Positions 18,318 through 26,028 of a stretch of DNA of 64,000 nt are shown here, piece by piece. Below the pieces are notes generated by a model, which saw only the letters and a list, made by a program, of their open reading frames with translations, had not been told where the DNA came from and searched no databases. Each line of letters begins with the position of its first letter. Positions within the stretch are counted from its first letter, which is position 1. Origin of the DNA: Bacillota bacterium (GTDB lineage Bacteria > Bacillota > Clostridia > Lachnospirales > Lachnospiraceae); the NCBI GenBank assembly GCA_023435895.1, contig JAEZLH010000028.1, positions 248,001 to 312,000 of the forward strand, in the 5' to 3' direction. The position numbers and the translations under genes are program-made.

Positions 18318-19091
18318 TTAATTCTTCCCTCTCCAGAACACGATTTTATGTTCCAGAAACAACAACACTTTATCCAATATAATACCGGTAATACCCATAA
18401 TGATAATTCCTATGAATATCACATCACTGCGAAGGTATTTACTCGCATCTAGTACCATCCAACCTATACCAGAAACCGCTGCTACCATTTCAGCCGCAAC
18501 TGAGGTCGCATATGCTGTGCTCATGGCATTCCTAAGTCCAACAAAAATGTCAGGCAGGGAAGCGGGTAAGATGACAAAAAAGAATACCTGCAACTTATTT
18601 GCCCCTAAGGTTCTTGCCCTATTAATATAATCCGCCTTTACCTTCGTAACTCCTGCCACACAGGATAGATATATTGGAGCAAACGCACCTAGGTATAAAA
18701 GTAAAATCTTTGAACTGTCGCCAATTCCCATCCATAAAATAATAATTGTATAGTAACCGAGAGGCGGCAGTGGTCTAATAAATGCTATGATTGGCTCTAG
18801 GATAGCTCGAATCTTTTCAGAGTAACCGCTAAACAGTCCAAGTGGTATTGCTGTTATTACTGCAAAGATGAATGCAATGAATAATCTTCTTAAACTTGCT
18901 GTCATATGTTCCCACAACGTATAACCCTTATAACCACTGTGCAATAGATTGACAAAACTGCTCCATACCCGTTGTGGAGACGGAAAAACAATAGCAGTTA
19001 TCCTGTCGTTCCAAGTCAGAACTGTCCATAAAACCAATATAACCAAACCGGTCGTGATACTGATAAATGAGTTTATCTTTTTACCTTTCAT
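18318..19091 (-). CDS. ABC transporter permease, SsuC/TauC type
   Basis: 257 residues, about six transmembrane segments and the EAA loop INRARTLGANKLQVFFFVILP. First gene of the importer operon (permease, binding protein, ATPase); AAAGGGGTGAACC precedes the ATG. The divergent or upstream LysR gene is the probable regulator. Confidence 0.93.
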   Translation of the reverse strand: MKGKKINSFISITTGLVILVLWTVLTWNDRITAIVFPSPQRVWSSFVNLLHSGYKGYTLWEHMTASLRRLFIAFIFAVITAIPLGLFSGYSEKIRAILEPIIAFIRPLPPLGYYTIIILWMGIGDSSKILLLYLGAFAPIYLSCVAGVTKVKADYINRARTLGANKLQVFFFVILPASLPDIFVGLRNAMSTAYATSVAAEMVAAVSGIGWMVLDASKYLRSDVIFIGIIIMGITGIILDKVLLFLEHKIVFWRGKN

Positions 19092-19274
19092 GGTTCACCC
19101 CTTTCTATTTCATAGTTTGTATGTATGTAAAGTATGATATCATGAAACACACTCTAACTGATTTCTATACAATATGCAACCCTCTTTCGGTACATATGGG
19201 GTATTGAATTTATTCATACGAAAGCAAACGCATAGTTTCCTATCTTTCCTTACCGAAGGGTTTTCTTGAAACGA

Positions 19275-20192
19275 TCAATTACTCTGTTCTCTGATTAATT
19301 GCTGTACAGAATCTTTAATCACTGATAACACTATTTTATCAACTTTCTTCACCTTGTATTTTTGACTTTCTACATAACCGACCTCAAACTCCAGGTTTTT
19401 ATCCGATATGGTTATTCTTTTAATATGACCACTTTGAACATACACATCATACTTCGACATTGACTTTGGAAAAAAGGCAACATAGTTATTTTGTGTAATC
19501 ATGCTCTTGATGGAATCCAAATCATCCGTACGAAAAATAATATTAGGCCGCTGTGAGGTTTCAAAAATCGAGGATAACCCACCGTTATGTTTTTTAAATT
19601 CATCCCGGTAAGCGATATAGGGCTGCTGCAAAAATTCCTCATAAGTAATGCTCTCTTTCTCCCAATAAGGCGATTCTTTGCCCACATACAATAAATACTC
19701 ATCCATAAAAAGAGGTGTATAATTCAAATCCGTATTATGCTCAAGTCCATCATAATGAATTAAAATCCCAAATCCTGATATACCAGAGGATACATTGTGA
19801 GCAATTTGAGTACTTTCGGCAGTTGATACGGATAATAAAATATCTGCTGTTTTTTCCTTAAGAACTTGCAGAGTATTCGGTATAATCCAATCACAGATAC
19901 ACGGAATACAGCTTATATTTACTTCTCCAAAAGCACGTTGTTCCTTCGCTATTTCAAATATGTCATCCATCGACTTAAAGATATCTTCCGTCTTTTGAAG
20001 AATCAATTCACCAATAGTTGTTGGCGTTACCCCTGCATTATTCCTTCTTAAGAGATCAATCCCTAATTCCTTTTCCAGTTTCAATATTGAATAGCTGACA
20101 GATGATTGGGACATGTAATTCTTTTCTGCCGCAACAGATATGGAATGATACTTTACTGCTTCCCGAAAATGATATAACTGCTCAAATTTCAT
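19275..20192 (-). CDS. LysR-family transcriptional regulator
   Basis: 305 residues. N-terminal winged helix (YHSISVAAEKNYMSQSSVSY, then LEKELGIDLL) and a periplasmic-binding-like effector domain. It lies upstream of, and codirectional with, the SsuC-type importer and divergent from the phosphodiesterase gene; such placement suggests it regulates one or both. A perfect dyad sits just upstream of its start. Confidence 0.93.
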   Translation of the reverse strand: MKFEQLYHFREAVKYHSISVAAEKNYMSQSSVSYSILKLEKELGIDLLRRNNAGVTPTTIGELILQKTEDIFKSMDDIFEIAKEQRAFGEVNISCIPCICDWIIPNTLQVLKEKTADILLSVSTAESTQIAHNVSSGISGFGILIHYDGLEHNTDLNYTPLFMDEYLLYVGKESPYWEKESITYEEFLQQPYIAYRDEFKKHNGGLSSIFETSQRPNIIFRTDDLDSIKSMITQNNYVAFFPKSMSKYDVYVQSGHIKRITISDKNLEFEVGYVESQKYKVKKVDKIVLSVIKDSVQQLIREQSN

Positions 20193-20210
20193 AATTTACT
20201 CCCTTTTTAT

Positions 20211-20233
20211 ATTCATATATTTCATATATGAAT
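20211..20233. promoter_or_regulatory. Palindromic operator candidate upstream of lysR
   Basis: ATTCATATAT-TTC-ATATATGAAT is a perfect 10-bp dyad with a 3-base centre, 19 bp before the lysR ATG and in the divergent gap to the phosphodiesterase gene. It may be the autoregulatory LysR site. AT-richness raises the odds of chance palindromes. Confidence 0.45.
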
Positions 20234-20415
20234 AATATGAATAATACTATACTTATTTTGTCCTCGTCAAGCAGATTCATAAAAATTCTTAGATATTATG
20301 TATCGGATTTTTCGATATCCCATACCCTTATTTTACTCTATTCATCGGCGGCGTATAAGTATATTATATAAAACAAATATGTATTGTATGATTTCACATG
20401 GAAAGGACGTATGTC

Positions 20416-22470
20416 ATGAATCGAAACTCACGAACAAATAAACTAATCGTTCTCGGCATTGACGGAATGGATCCCGTTATCACAAAACGATTACTAAATG
20501 AAGGTAGACTCCCTAACATAAAAAAATATCTGGAACAAGGTTCCTCCCGAGATGATTTAAATATGCTTGGTGCCCATCCTACCATTACTCCTCCCTGCTG
20601 GACCACTCTTGCTACTGGTGCATACCCCGGAACTCACGGAATCACCTGCTATTGGCGTCAATCCCCTGATAATTTGGATGCGGTTGTTTATAATATGGAC
20701 TCAAGAAATTGCTTGGCAGAACAGATATGGAATACAACCGTTGAGAAGGACCTGAAAACATTGGTGTGGCATTGGCCCGGATCAGCGTGGCCTCCAACCT
20801 CAAACAGCCCTTTGCTCGATGTAGTAGACGGTACACAGCCCGGATCAGTTAATATGGGAATTGCACAAATGGATTGGGAAAAGATTATTTATGCCTCCTC
20901 TGATTTCCGTAAAGAAAAGTTTATTCCCCATACCCAAAAGGCCGCCGGAGTCGGATGTAATATAACAGACATCCAGGAATTATTACAGGAAAGCAATGAT
21001 TCAGAGGATGAAATGATGGAATTATGGTGGGGTGACGAAGCCCGAAAAGGCGGTGAAATCAGAACCTATATAAAAACTCTGGAAGATACCGAAATGATGA
21101 TTGGTGCAAAAGTAGCATACGATACCATCTATTCTCCCATACAACCTGCCAGTAATTGGTTGAACGCACCAACAAATTCTCTTGAATTTTCTTTCCTAAT
21201 CTCAGGTGGAACCGAGAGGCGCTTCGGTCTGATTATAAAGAATGAACTAGGTATATACGACAACATCTACCTATATCGTACCAAGAATGAATCCGAACCC
21301 TTTGCAATACTTGAGAAAGGAACTATGGTATCCGGCATCATAGATGAGGCTACTAAAAGAGGAGTATCAAAGCCCTGTTGCCGCTCTTATAAAATACTGG
21401 AATTGAGTAACGATGGCAAGAACCTTCGCCTTTGGATTAGTAATGCCCTTGATACCACCAATAATACCCTATGGCACCCCACTTCTCTTCATGAGAAAGT
21501 AATTCAAAACGTGGGTCATATTCCCCCCGTTAGTCTTATTGGTGGTGAAGAATCCGATTTAGTTGACCAGGTTTTTGAGCCATCCTGGGATATTTATAGC
21601 CAGTGGCAGGCAGATTGTCTTACTTACTTATTCGATAAAGAAGGTTATGATGTCATCTTTAGCCATTTGCACAATGTAGATTGTGCCGGTCATCAGATTT
21701 GGCACCTGGGTAAAACCTTGGAACCCTGGAATCATACCGACGAAGCAGTTTATCAAGAGTTGATTGAACGCTTTTATATCCAAACCGATCGATATTTAGG
21801 CCGTTTCCTGCATTATCTTGATCAAGGAGTAACCATCTTAATTGTTTCAGACCACGGCTTGCTCGTGGGTGAAAATGTACCGCCCATCTTAGGCGAATAC
21901 GCAGGTGTTAACACCGGAGTCATGGAGGAGCTTGGTTATACCGTATTAAAGAAAGATGTGGACGGTAACAACATAGACGAAATCGATTGGGAGAAAACAA
22001 GAGCAATTCAGATTCGAAGCAACTACATTTATGTTAATCTCAAGGGACGAGATAAGTTTGGTATTGTTGATCCCAAGGATAAATACGCATTAGAGGAGCA
22101 AATCATATCTGATTTGTATAATTACAGAGATTCCTCTACAGGAAAACGCGTGGTAGGAATCGCCCTTCGTAACAAGGATGCTGTACTGCTAGGGACAAAC
22201 GGTCCTGAGTGCGGTGATATTTTCTTCACCATCGAAGAGGGCTTTAATCGTCTGCATGGTGATGGGTTAACAACTGCACAAGGATATTTTAACACCTCAG
22301 TTTCACCCATATTTATTGCGGCTGGGCAAGGTATAAAAAAGAATCATTTGACCGAGCGCATCATTCGTCAAGTGGATGTAACACCTACTATATCCGTTCT
22401 GCTAGGTACACGTATCCCTTCACACTGTGAGGGTGCACCAATTTATCAAATATTGTCCGATGAGTTATAA
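20416..22470 (+). CDS. Type I phosphodiesterase/nucleotide pyrophosphatase family protein
   Basis: 684 residues from the ATG at 20416 (GGAAAGGACG eight bases upstream; the ATG at 20398 has no ribosome site). Alkaline-phosphatase-superfamily metal and nucleophile blocks: VLGIDGMDP (Asp), PTITPPCWTTLATGAYPG with Thr as likely nucleophile (residue ~58), FSHLHNVDCAGHQIWH and VSDHG. No signal peptide is visible, so cytoplasmic. It probably hydrolyses a phosphodiester or phosphonate/sulfate ester delivered by the neighbouring importer. Family is clear; substrate is inference. Followed by a strong terminator. Confidence 0.88.
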   Translation: MNRNSRTNKLIVLGIDGMDPVITKRLLNEGRLPNIKKYLEQGSSRDDLNMLGAHPTITPPCWTTLATGAYPGTHGITCYWRQSPDNLDAVVYNMDSRNCLAEQIWNTTVEKDLKTLVWHWPGSAWPPTSNSPLLDVVDGTQPGSVNMGIAQMDWEKIIYASSDFRKEKFIPHTQKAAGVGCNITDIQELLQESNDSEDEMMELWWGDEARKGGEIRTYIKTLEDTEMMIGAKVAYDTIYSPIQPASNWLNAPTNSLEFSFLISGGTERRFGLIIKNELGIYDNIYLYRTKNESEPFAILEKGTMVSGIIDEATKRGVSKPCCRSYKILELSNDGKNLRLWISNALDTTNNTLWHPTSLHEKVIQNVGHIPPVSLIGGEESDLVDQVFEPSWDIYSQWQADCLTYLFDKEGYDVIFSHLHNVDCAGHQIWHLGKTLEPWNHTDEAVYQELIERFYIQTDRYLGRFLHYLDQGVTILIVSDHGLLVGENVPPILGEYAGVNTGVMEELGYTVLKKDVDGNNIDEIDWEKTRAIQIRSNYIYVNLKGRDKFGIVDPKDKYALEEQIISDLYNYRDSSTGKRVVGIALRNKDAVLLGTNGPECGDIFFTIEEGFNRLHGDGLTTAQGYFNTSVSPIFIAAGQGIKKNHLTERIIRQVDVTPTISVLLGTRIPSHCEGAPIYQILSDEL

Positions 22471-22525
22471 TGCATAATTGCTATGCAGTATGCGTTGATA
22501 ATCAATCTATCTGTCTGAATAAATG

Positions 22526-22575
22526 AAAGAGGTATCTCCAAAGACTTAAAGACTTTGGAAATACCTCTTTTTTAT
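22526..22575. terminator. Rho-independent terminator
   Basis: AAAGAGGTATCTCCAAAG pairs with CTTTGGAAATACCTCTTT (one mismatch, short loop) and runs into T residues. Serves the plus-strand phosphodiesterase gene and probably also the convergent secreted-protein gene. Confidence 0.9.
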
Positions 22576-24587
22576 TATTTGCTTTTTATAGTTACATTGT
22601 AATAGGAGCTGTAAACTTTTGTTTTTCCTATAGTACGATAAGCTCTTACCTTATAGTAATAAATCTTGTTACTCACTAATCCGGTATTAGAATATGTTGT
22701 GTTTGTGCTAGTGAGTCTTTTTGAATATTTTCCGTTCTTGGAAGTAGCCCTATATACTTCATAACCGCTTGCTCCACTTACCTTAGCCCATGATAAAGTG
22801 ATTTTCTTTTTCACAGTGGAAGAACTTTTTACAACTGGTGCTTCCAACTTTGTTTTTGCGGAATATATACTGGTATAATTGCCATATACGGTCAAGATAT
22901 CCGCAGTACTATATGCCCTAACCTTGTAGTAATAGGTTTTACCGGTGTCAGCAGCTTTATCTGTATATGTATTGCTGCGAGTAGAAGCGATTTCTTTATA
23001 GGTACCATACTTTGATGTTGCTCTATAAACCTTATAGCCATACGCATTTACTGCACTTCCCCAGGATATCTGTATCTTGTTATAATCTAGTGCTTTTACT
23101 TTTAAAGTATTTGATAGCTTTAGAATTATGGACAGATTTGTTTGATCTGTGTGATAAAAGAATGCAGTAGCATCGGTTAGTTTTGATTTAAAGATTGTTC
23201 TGGTATGATATACATAACCACCATATCTATTTGCCTGGTTATCACAAATATTCATGAGTGTCTTTTCTTTATTTGCCCAACTCATGAATATAAAGGTGTG
23301 TGTAGAATGTCCCCCTGTCAAATTACCTTTTGCATCCGTGGTAAAACAAATATCTCCAGGTTGCAAAAGCTTTAGGTTCATTTCCCTCTTCCACCCTCTG
23401 GCTTTGAGGTTTCTCTCAACCTGTTCGGTTCTGGCTGTTTGTGTAGGGATATCCATACCAATTCTTCGAAAGGCTTCACTTACCGTAATAGCACATGTAT
23501 TGTTCGGGTCTCCATGATGAAGCTTTACCGCTTTATCAAATACACTATTTCGGTTATTTAAAACAGACATATAAAGAAACAACTTGGATCCGATGGAATT
23601 GTCCAAGGTTTTTATTGATATCACAGGAGTATATTCACTGTATACTTTCTTATCTGAAATTATTCTGTAAGAACGTATTTTATAATAATATACTGTTCCA
23701 AGTTTCAACTTCTGATCAGTGAATTCCGTCTTTTGAACGGTCGATATCTTTGAATATTTTCCATTCACTGTATTAGAGCGATAAACCTCATATCCGATTG
23801 CACTTGATGCATTGCTCCAAAAAACTTTTACTGAATTCGTATTCAATGCATTTGCATACTCACCTGTGGGCACTTGTGGTAATCCTGCTACATTAATGTT
23901 ACAAGTTGCACTAAAACCACCATCTTCCGACGTAGCTGTAATAATAACATTACCGGCTCCAATCGTTACCACTTTACCAGCCTCATCCACTGTTGCAACC
24001 TTTGGATTACTACTTGTCCAAATAACCTTTGGATTTGTCACATCAGCTGGTTTTAAACTAGCTATTAAAGTTAGGGTTCCCCCTACTGGCAGTTCTGCTG
24101 TAGTTTTATTAATCTCTATTCCTTTCACCGCTACAATGGATACCGTAGGATATCCATTTAACGTATCCCCAAATCCTGTTTTGTCGGAATAGTAATAAAA
24201 TTTTAAATCTGCAGCACAGTTTTGGAAATTCTGTTCACTAATCACAGGTGCATTTCCTAAAAATTTTACCTCGGTTAGATATGTACAATCACTGAAAGCA
24301 TTTTCACCTATAGAAATGACTGTTTCAGGAATTACGACGCTTTTTAGTGTTGTTAATCCACCAAACGCATTTTCATCAATCCCTAATACCGACTCACCAT
24401 CTATTTGATTCGGTATTACCAAGTCACTTTCCTCGCCTTCATAACTCGTAATTGTAATCCCATCTTGATATGTACTGTAAGTGTATTTTCCTTCATCCGC
24501 ATACGCTGTATGTGGGAACAGAATCATCAGCAGCAATGCTGCTACAAACAGGACAGTGACCTTAAAACAATCTTTCCACTTCTTCAA
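22575..24587 (-). CDS. Modular secreted protein: LRR, Ig-like, FN3-like repeats and a peptidase-like domain
   Basis: 670 residues from a TTG at 24587 (AAGGGAG eight bases before). Signal peptide 1-30 (HTAYA cleavage), BspA-type leucine-rich repeats (about 50-130: VVIPETVISIGENAFSDC), a group-2 bacterial Ig-like domain (about 155-233), an FN3-like module (about 240-325), a central ~150-residue domain, then two more FN3-like modules. The central domain has Cys365 in NNTCAITVSEAF, His in GGHSTHTFIF and Asp in ICDNQ, arranged like an NlpC/P60 or CHAP cysteine amidase. So a surface or exported wall/peptide-degrading enzyme is possible, but I could not confirm the fold. Monocistronic. Confidence 0.78.
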   Translation of the reverse strand: MKKWKDCFKVTVLFVAALLLMILFPHTAYADEGKYTYSTYQDGITITSYEGEESDLVIPNQIDGESVLGIDENAFGGLTTLKSVVIPETVISIGENAFSDCTYLTEVKFLGNAPVISEQNFQNCAADLKFYYYSDKTGFGDTLNGYPTVSIVAVKGIEINKTTAELPVGGTLTLIASLKPADVTNPKVIWTSSNPKVATVDEAGKVVTIGAGNVIITATSEDGGFSATCNINVAGLPQVPTGEYANALNTNSVKVFWSNASSAIGYEVYRSNTVNGKYSKISTVQKTEFTDQKLKLGTVYYYKIRSYRIISDKKVYSEYTPVISIKTLDNSIGSKLFLYMSVLNNRNSVFDKAVKLHHGDPNNTCAITVSEAFRRIGMDIPTQTARTEQVERNLKARGWKREMNLKLLQPGDICFTTDAKGNLTGGHSTHTFIFMSWANKEKTLMNICDNQANRYGGYVYHTRTIFKSKLTDATAFFYHTDQTNLSIILKLSNTLKVKALDYNKIQISWGSAVNAYGYKVYRATSKYGTYKEIASTRSNTYTDKAADTGKTYYYKVRAYSTADILTVYGNYTSIYSAKTKLEAPVVKSSSTVKKKITLSWAKVSGASGYEVYRATSKNGKYSKRLTSTNTTYSNTGLVSNKIYYYKVRAYRTIGKTKVYSSYYNVTIKSK

Positions 24588-24715
24588 TTTCAACACTCCC
24601 TTAATCAATAATATCTATTATCTCATTTGTCATAATTTTTGTAAATATGCAAAATAGTCCCATTTTTGATTATTTTATAGGTTATTATGTCAAATGCAAA
24701 CAAGGAGGAAATTTC

Positions 24716-24748
24716 ATGTCTATGTGTATTCATTTATTTGGTGAATAA
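24716..24748 (+). CDS. Possible 10-residue peptide ORF with consensus ribosome site
   Basis: AAGGAGG at 24702-24708, seven bases, then ATG and ten codons (MSMCIHLFGE, stop TAA), followed after 8 bp by a hairpin terminator. The ribosome site is near ideal. No convincing promoter was found. Could be a leader or signal-like peptide, or chance. Codes opposite to the agr genes. Confidence 0.25.
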   Translation: MSMCIHLFGE

Positions 24749-24756
24749 TAACAAAA

Positions 24757-24796
24757 ATATACTGCAGTCGCCGCATTCACGGCAACTACAGTATAT
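24757..24796. terminator. Bidirectional terminator after the agr operon
   Basis: ATATACTGCAGTCGCCG and CGGCAACTACAGTATAT form an imperfect stem; on the minus strand it is followed by ATATTTTTG, the usual T-tract, so it ends the agrB-agrD transcript; on the plus strand by ATTTTAT. A second hairpin, CGTAATGT/ACATTACG at 24852-24889, precedes it. Confidence 0.75.
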
Positions 24797-24916
24797 TTTA
24801 TCCCCAATCCAACATAGACGATAAGCGTTATTTAATTGCCAAACCTTTTACTCGTAATGTAAATAATTATGCTTGGCGTTCACATTACGTGCTAATCCCA
24901 CTGACCAGCTCCAACC

Positions 24917-25045
24917 CTATTTTCTTAATGCCTCCGGTGCTTCATCCTGATAAAAAATCAAGCTAAAATTACTGGATGCGGCAACTGCAACGATTAGTAC
25001 TAAAACTGCAAATGAACTACTGAATTTTTTCACTACCCATTTCAT
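24917..25045 (-). CDS. agrD: AgrD-like autoinducing peptide precursor with Ser in place of Cys
   Basis: 42 residues, too short for most gene callers. The ATG at 25045 has GGAGG 9 bases upstream and overlaps the 3' end of agrB by 29 bp, exactly where agrD belongs. Architecture fits: amphipathic, basic N-terminus (MKWVVKKF), hydrophobic helix, then SSNFSLIFY followed by QDEAPEALRK, the acidic C-terminal tail with the PE-x-L signature of AgrD. There is no cysteine anywhere; by position the ring residue would be Ser in a SLIFY five-residue macrocycle, giving a lactone like that of S. intermedius AIP and Enterococcus GBAP. Ring boundaries are inferred. Confidence 0.85.
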   Translation of the reverse strand: MKWVVKKFSSSFAVLVLIVAVAASSNFSLIFYQDEAPEALRK

Positions 25046-25637
25046 AATTTTTACCTCCGTTCATTCTCCGCCTGCCAATTATCAAAAATACGGCTGCTGT
25101 ATATGCTCCTGCCATAATTCCAAGTGCAAATTTAGGTAGAAAGTCAAAATAAAACATTCCGCATATTAATAATGTCAAGCAACAAACCAACCATCTACTT
25201 GTTCTTCTGGCTCTCATTAATTCATGTCCATGCAAGGTTCTATTTTTATGATCTACCGGTGCTAGAAGAAACACCGTGATAGCAATAAAAATACAAATAA
25301 CAATAGAATAAGGAAGGATTATAATTATATATGTGTTAATGAAATCTATTAAAATCAAATTATTAACAAAGATTAACAAGGATAACTGATTGCATCTTTG
25401 AGGTGTGGATGCATGATATCCACCTGCCACTATCCTTAACGGCATAAACCCTACAAAAAAAGAAATCGACTCCACCCACTGATGAAACATCAATGCAATG
25501 ACAAAAATTACGGTTAACATAATAACATTAATAATAATATGTTTTACTCCATACCGATAGACTTCATACTCTTCCTTCTTAATGATGTTCTTTCGCACCA
25601 AGTAAAATGTTATGCTATCCGCAAGTCGATTACTCAT
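25017..25637 (-). CDS. agrB: AgrB-like peptide-processing membrane protease
   Basis: 206 residues from the ATG at 25637 (AAGGGG eight bases before; an in-frame GTG at 25646 abuts that site). About five to six hydrophobic segments. The catalytic pair of AgrB is visible in RIVAGGYHASTPQRCN (His and Cys seven residues apart), with a conserved AGGYHA. AgrB cleaves the AgrD tail and cyclises the pheromone. Overlaps agrD at its 3' end and follows a small membrane protein gene. Confidence 0.93.
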   Translation of the reverse strand: MSNRLADSITFYLVRKNIIKKEEYEVYRYGVKHIIINVIMLTVIFVIALMFHQWVESISFFVGFMPLRIVAGGYHASTPQRCNQLSLLIFVNNLILIDFINTYIIIILPYSIVICIFIAITVFLLAPVDHKNRTLHGHELMRARRTSRWLVCCLTLLICGMFYFDFLPKFALGIMAGAYTAAVFLIIGRRRMNGGKNYEMGSEKIQ

Positions 25638-25660
25638 TGCAATCACCCCTTGACTTTAAC

Positions 25661-25831
25661 TCAACATTGCCATACTTCAAAAGTTGTCCACCCTAAAACC
25701 ATCACCAATCCACAGAATATAATAATATTCCATTTCAATCGATCAGATTTCTTTATTAGGACTATTAAGAAATATAAAGCCGATATCGCTACAAAAAATA
25801 TTGTAAGTAATATCTTGAACCAAAAAATCAT
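25661..25831 (-). CDS. Small membrane protein upstream of agrB
   Basis: 56 residues starting MIFWFKILL (second of two adjacent ATGs; AGGAGG five bases before it). Two hydrophobic segments (about 3-24 and 34-48) and a short end WTTFEVWQC. First gene of the transcript that starts at the LytTR-type promoter, 23 bp before agrB. I do not recognise it. It may be an accessory to processing or export of the pheromone; it does not look like AgrD itself because it has no acidic PE-x-L tail. Confidence 0.75.
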   Translation of the reverse strand: MIFWFKILLTIFFVAISALYFLIVLIKKSDRLKWNIIIFCGLVMVLGWTTFEVWQC

Positions 25832-25881
25832 CATTTCCTCCTAGCATGTTCCATACTTCTAATGGGAGATAAAACATAAAA

Positions 25882-25950
25882 AAGATGCTATATGATCCGA
25901 AGTAGCTGCGTCTTTTGTACCGCTTAACTCTTCCTTCAATATAGCATCTT
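25882..25950 (-). terminator. Terminator of the agr kinase transcript, overlapping the agr promoter
   Basis: AAGATGCTATAT (25882-25893) and its perfect 12-bp complement ATATAGCATCTT (25939-25950) flank a 45-nt loop; for minus-strand transcripts a run of six T follows. The upstream arm contains the -10 box of the next promoter, so only read-through RNA from the kinase gene can form the hairpin. Confidence 0.75.
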
Positions 25951-25965
25951 ATCATATTTTTTCAA
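25938..25965 (-). promoter_or_regulatory. Sigma-70-type promoter of the small protein-agrB-agrD operon
   Basis: TTGAAA (25965-25960), 16-bp spacer, TATATT (25943-25938) on the minus strand; start expected near 25931. It lies 5 bp downstream of two LytTR-like direct repeats. Confidence 0.65.
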
Positions 25966-25970
25966 TAGAT

Positions 25971-26008
25971 ATGTAACGAAACACCCTCGAAATGTAACGA
26001 AAACCCTC
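25971..26008 (-). promoter_or_regulatory. Tandem LytTR (AgrA-type) binding repeats
   Basis: Two direct copies of GAGGGT-G-TTTCGTTACAT (minus-strand reading), at 25971-25988 and 25992-26008, 21 bp apart, two helical turns. LytTR regulators such as AgrA bind paired ~9-bp direct repeats at this spacing next to the -35 box. The response regulator encoded at 27354-28064 has a LytTR domain, so positive autoregulation is likely. Confidence 0.7.
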
Positions 26009-26028
26009 TTAAGAGGTCATATTTTGTT

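Noticed and set aside
19180..19265. Inverted repeat TTTCGGTA...TACCGAA downstream of lysR
   Set aside because: About 60-nt loop and an interrupted stem; not convincing as a terminator.
24852..24889. CGTAATGT/ACATTACG hairpin after agrD as a separate terminator
   Set aside because: No T-run follows; the stem at 24757-24796 fits better, so it was folded into that entry.
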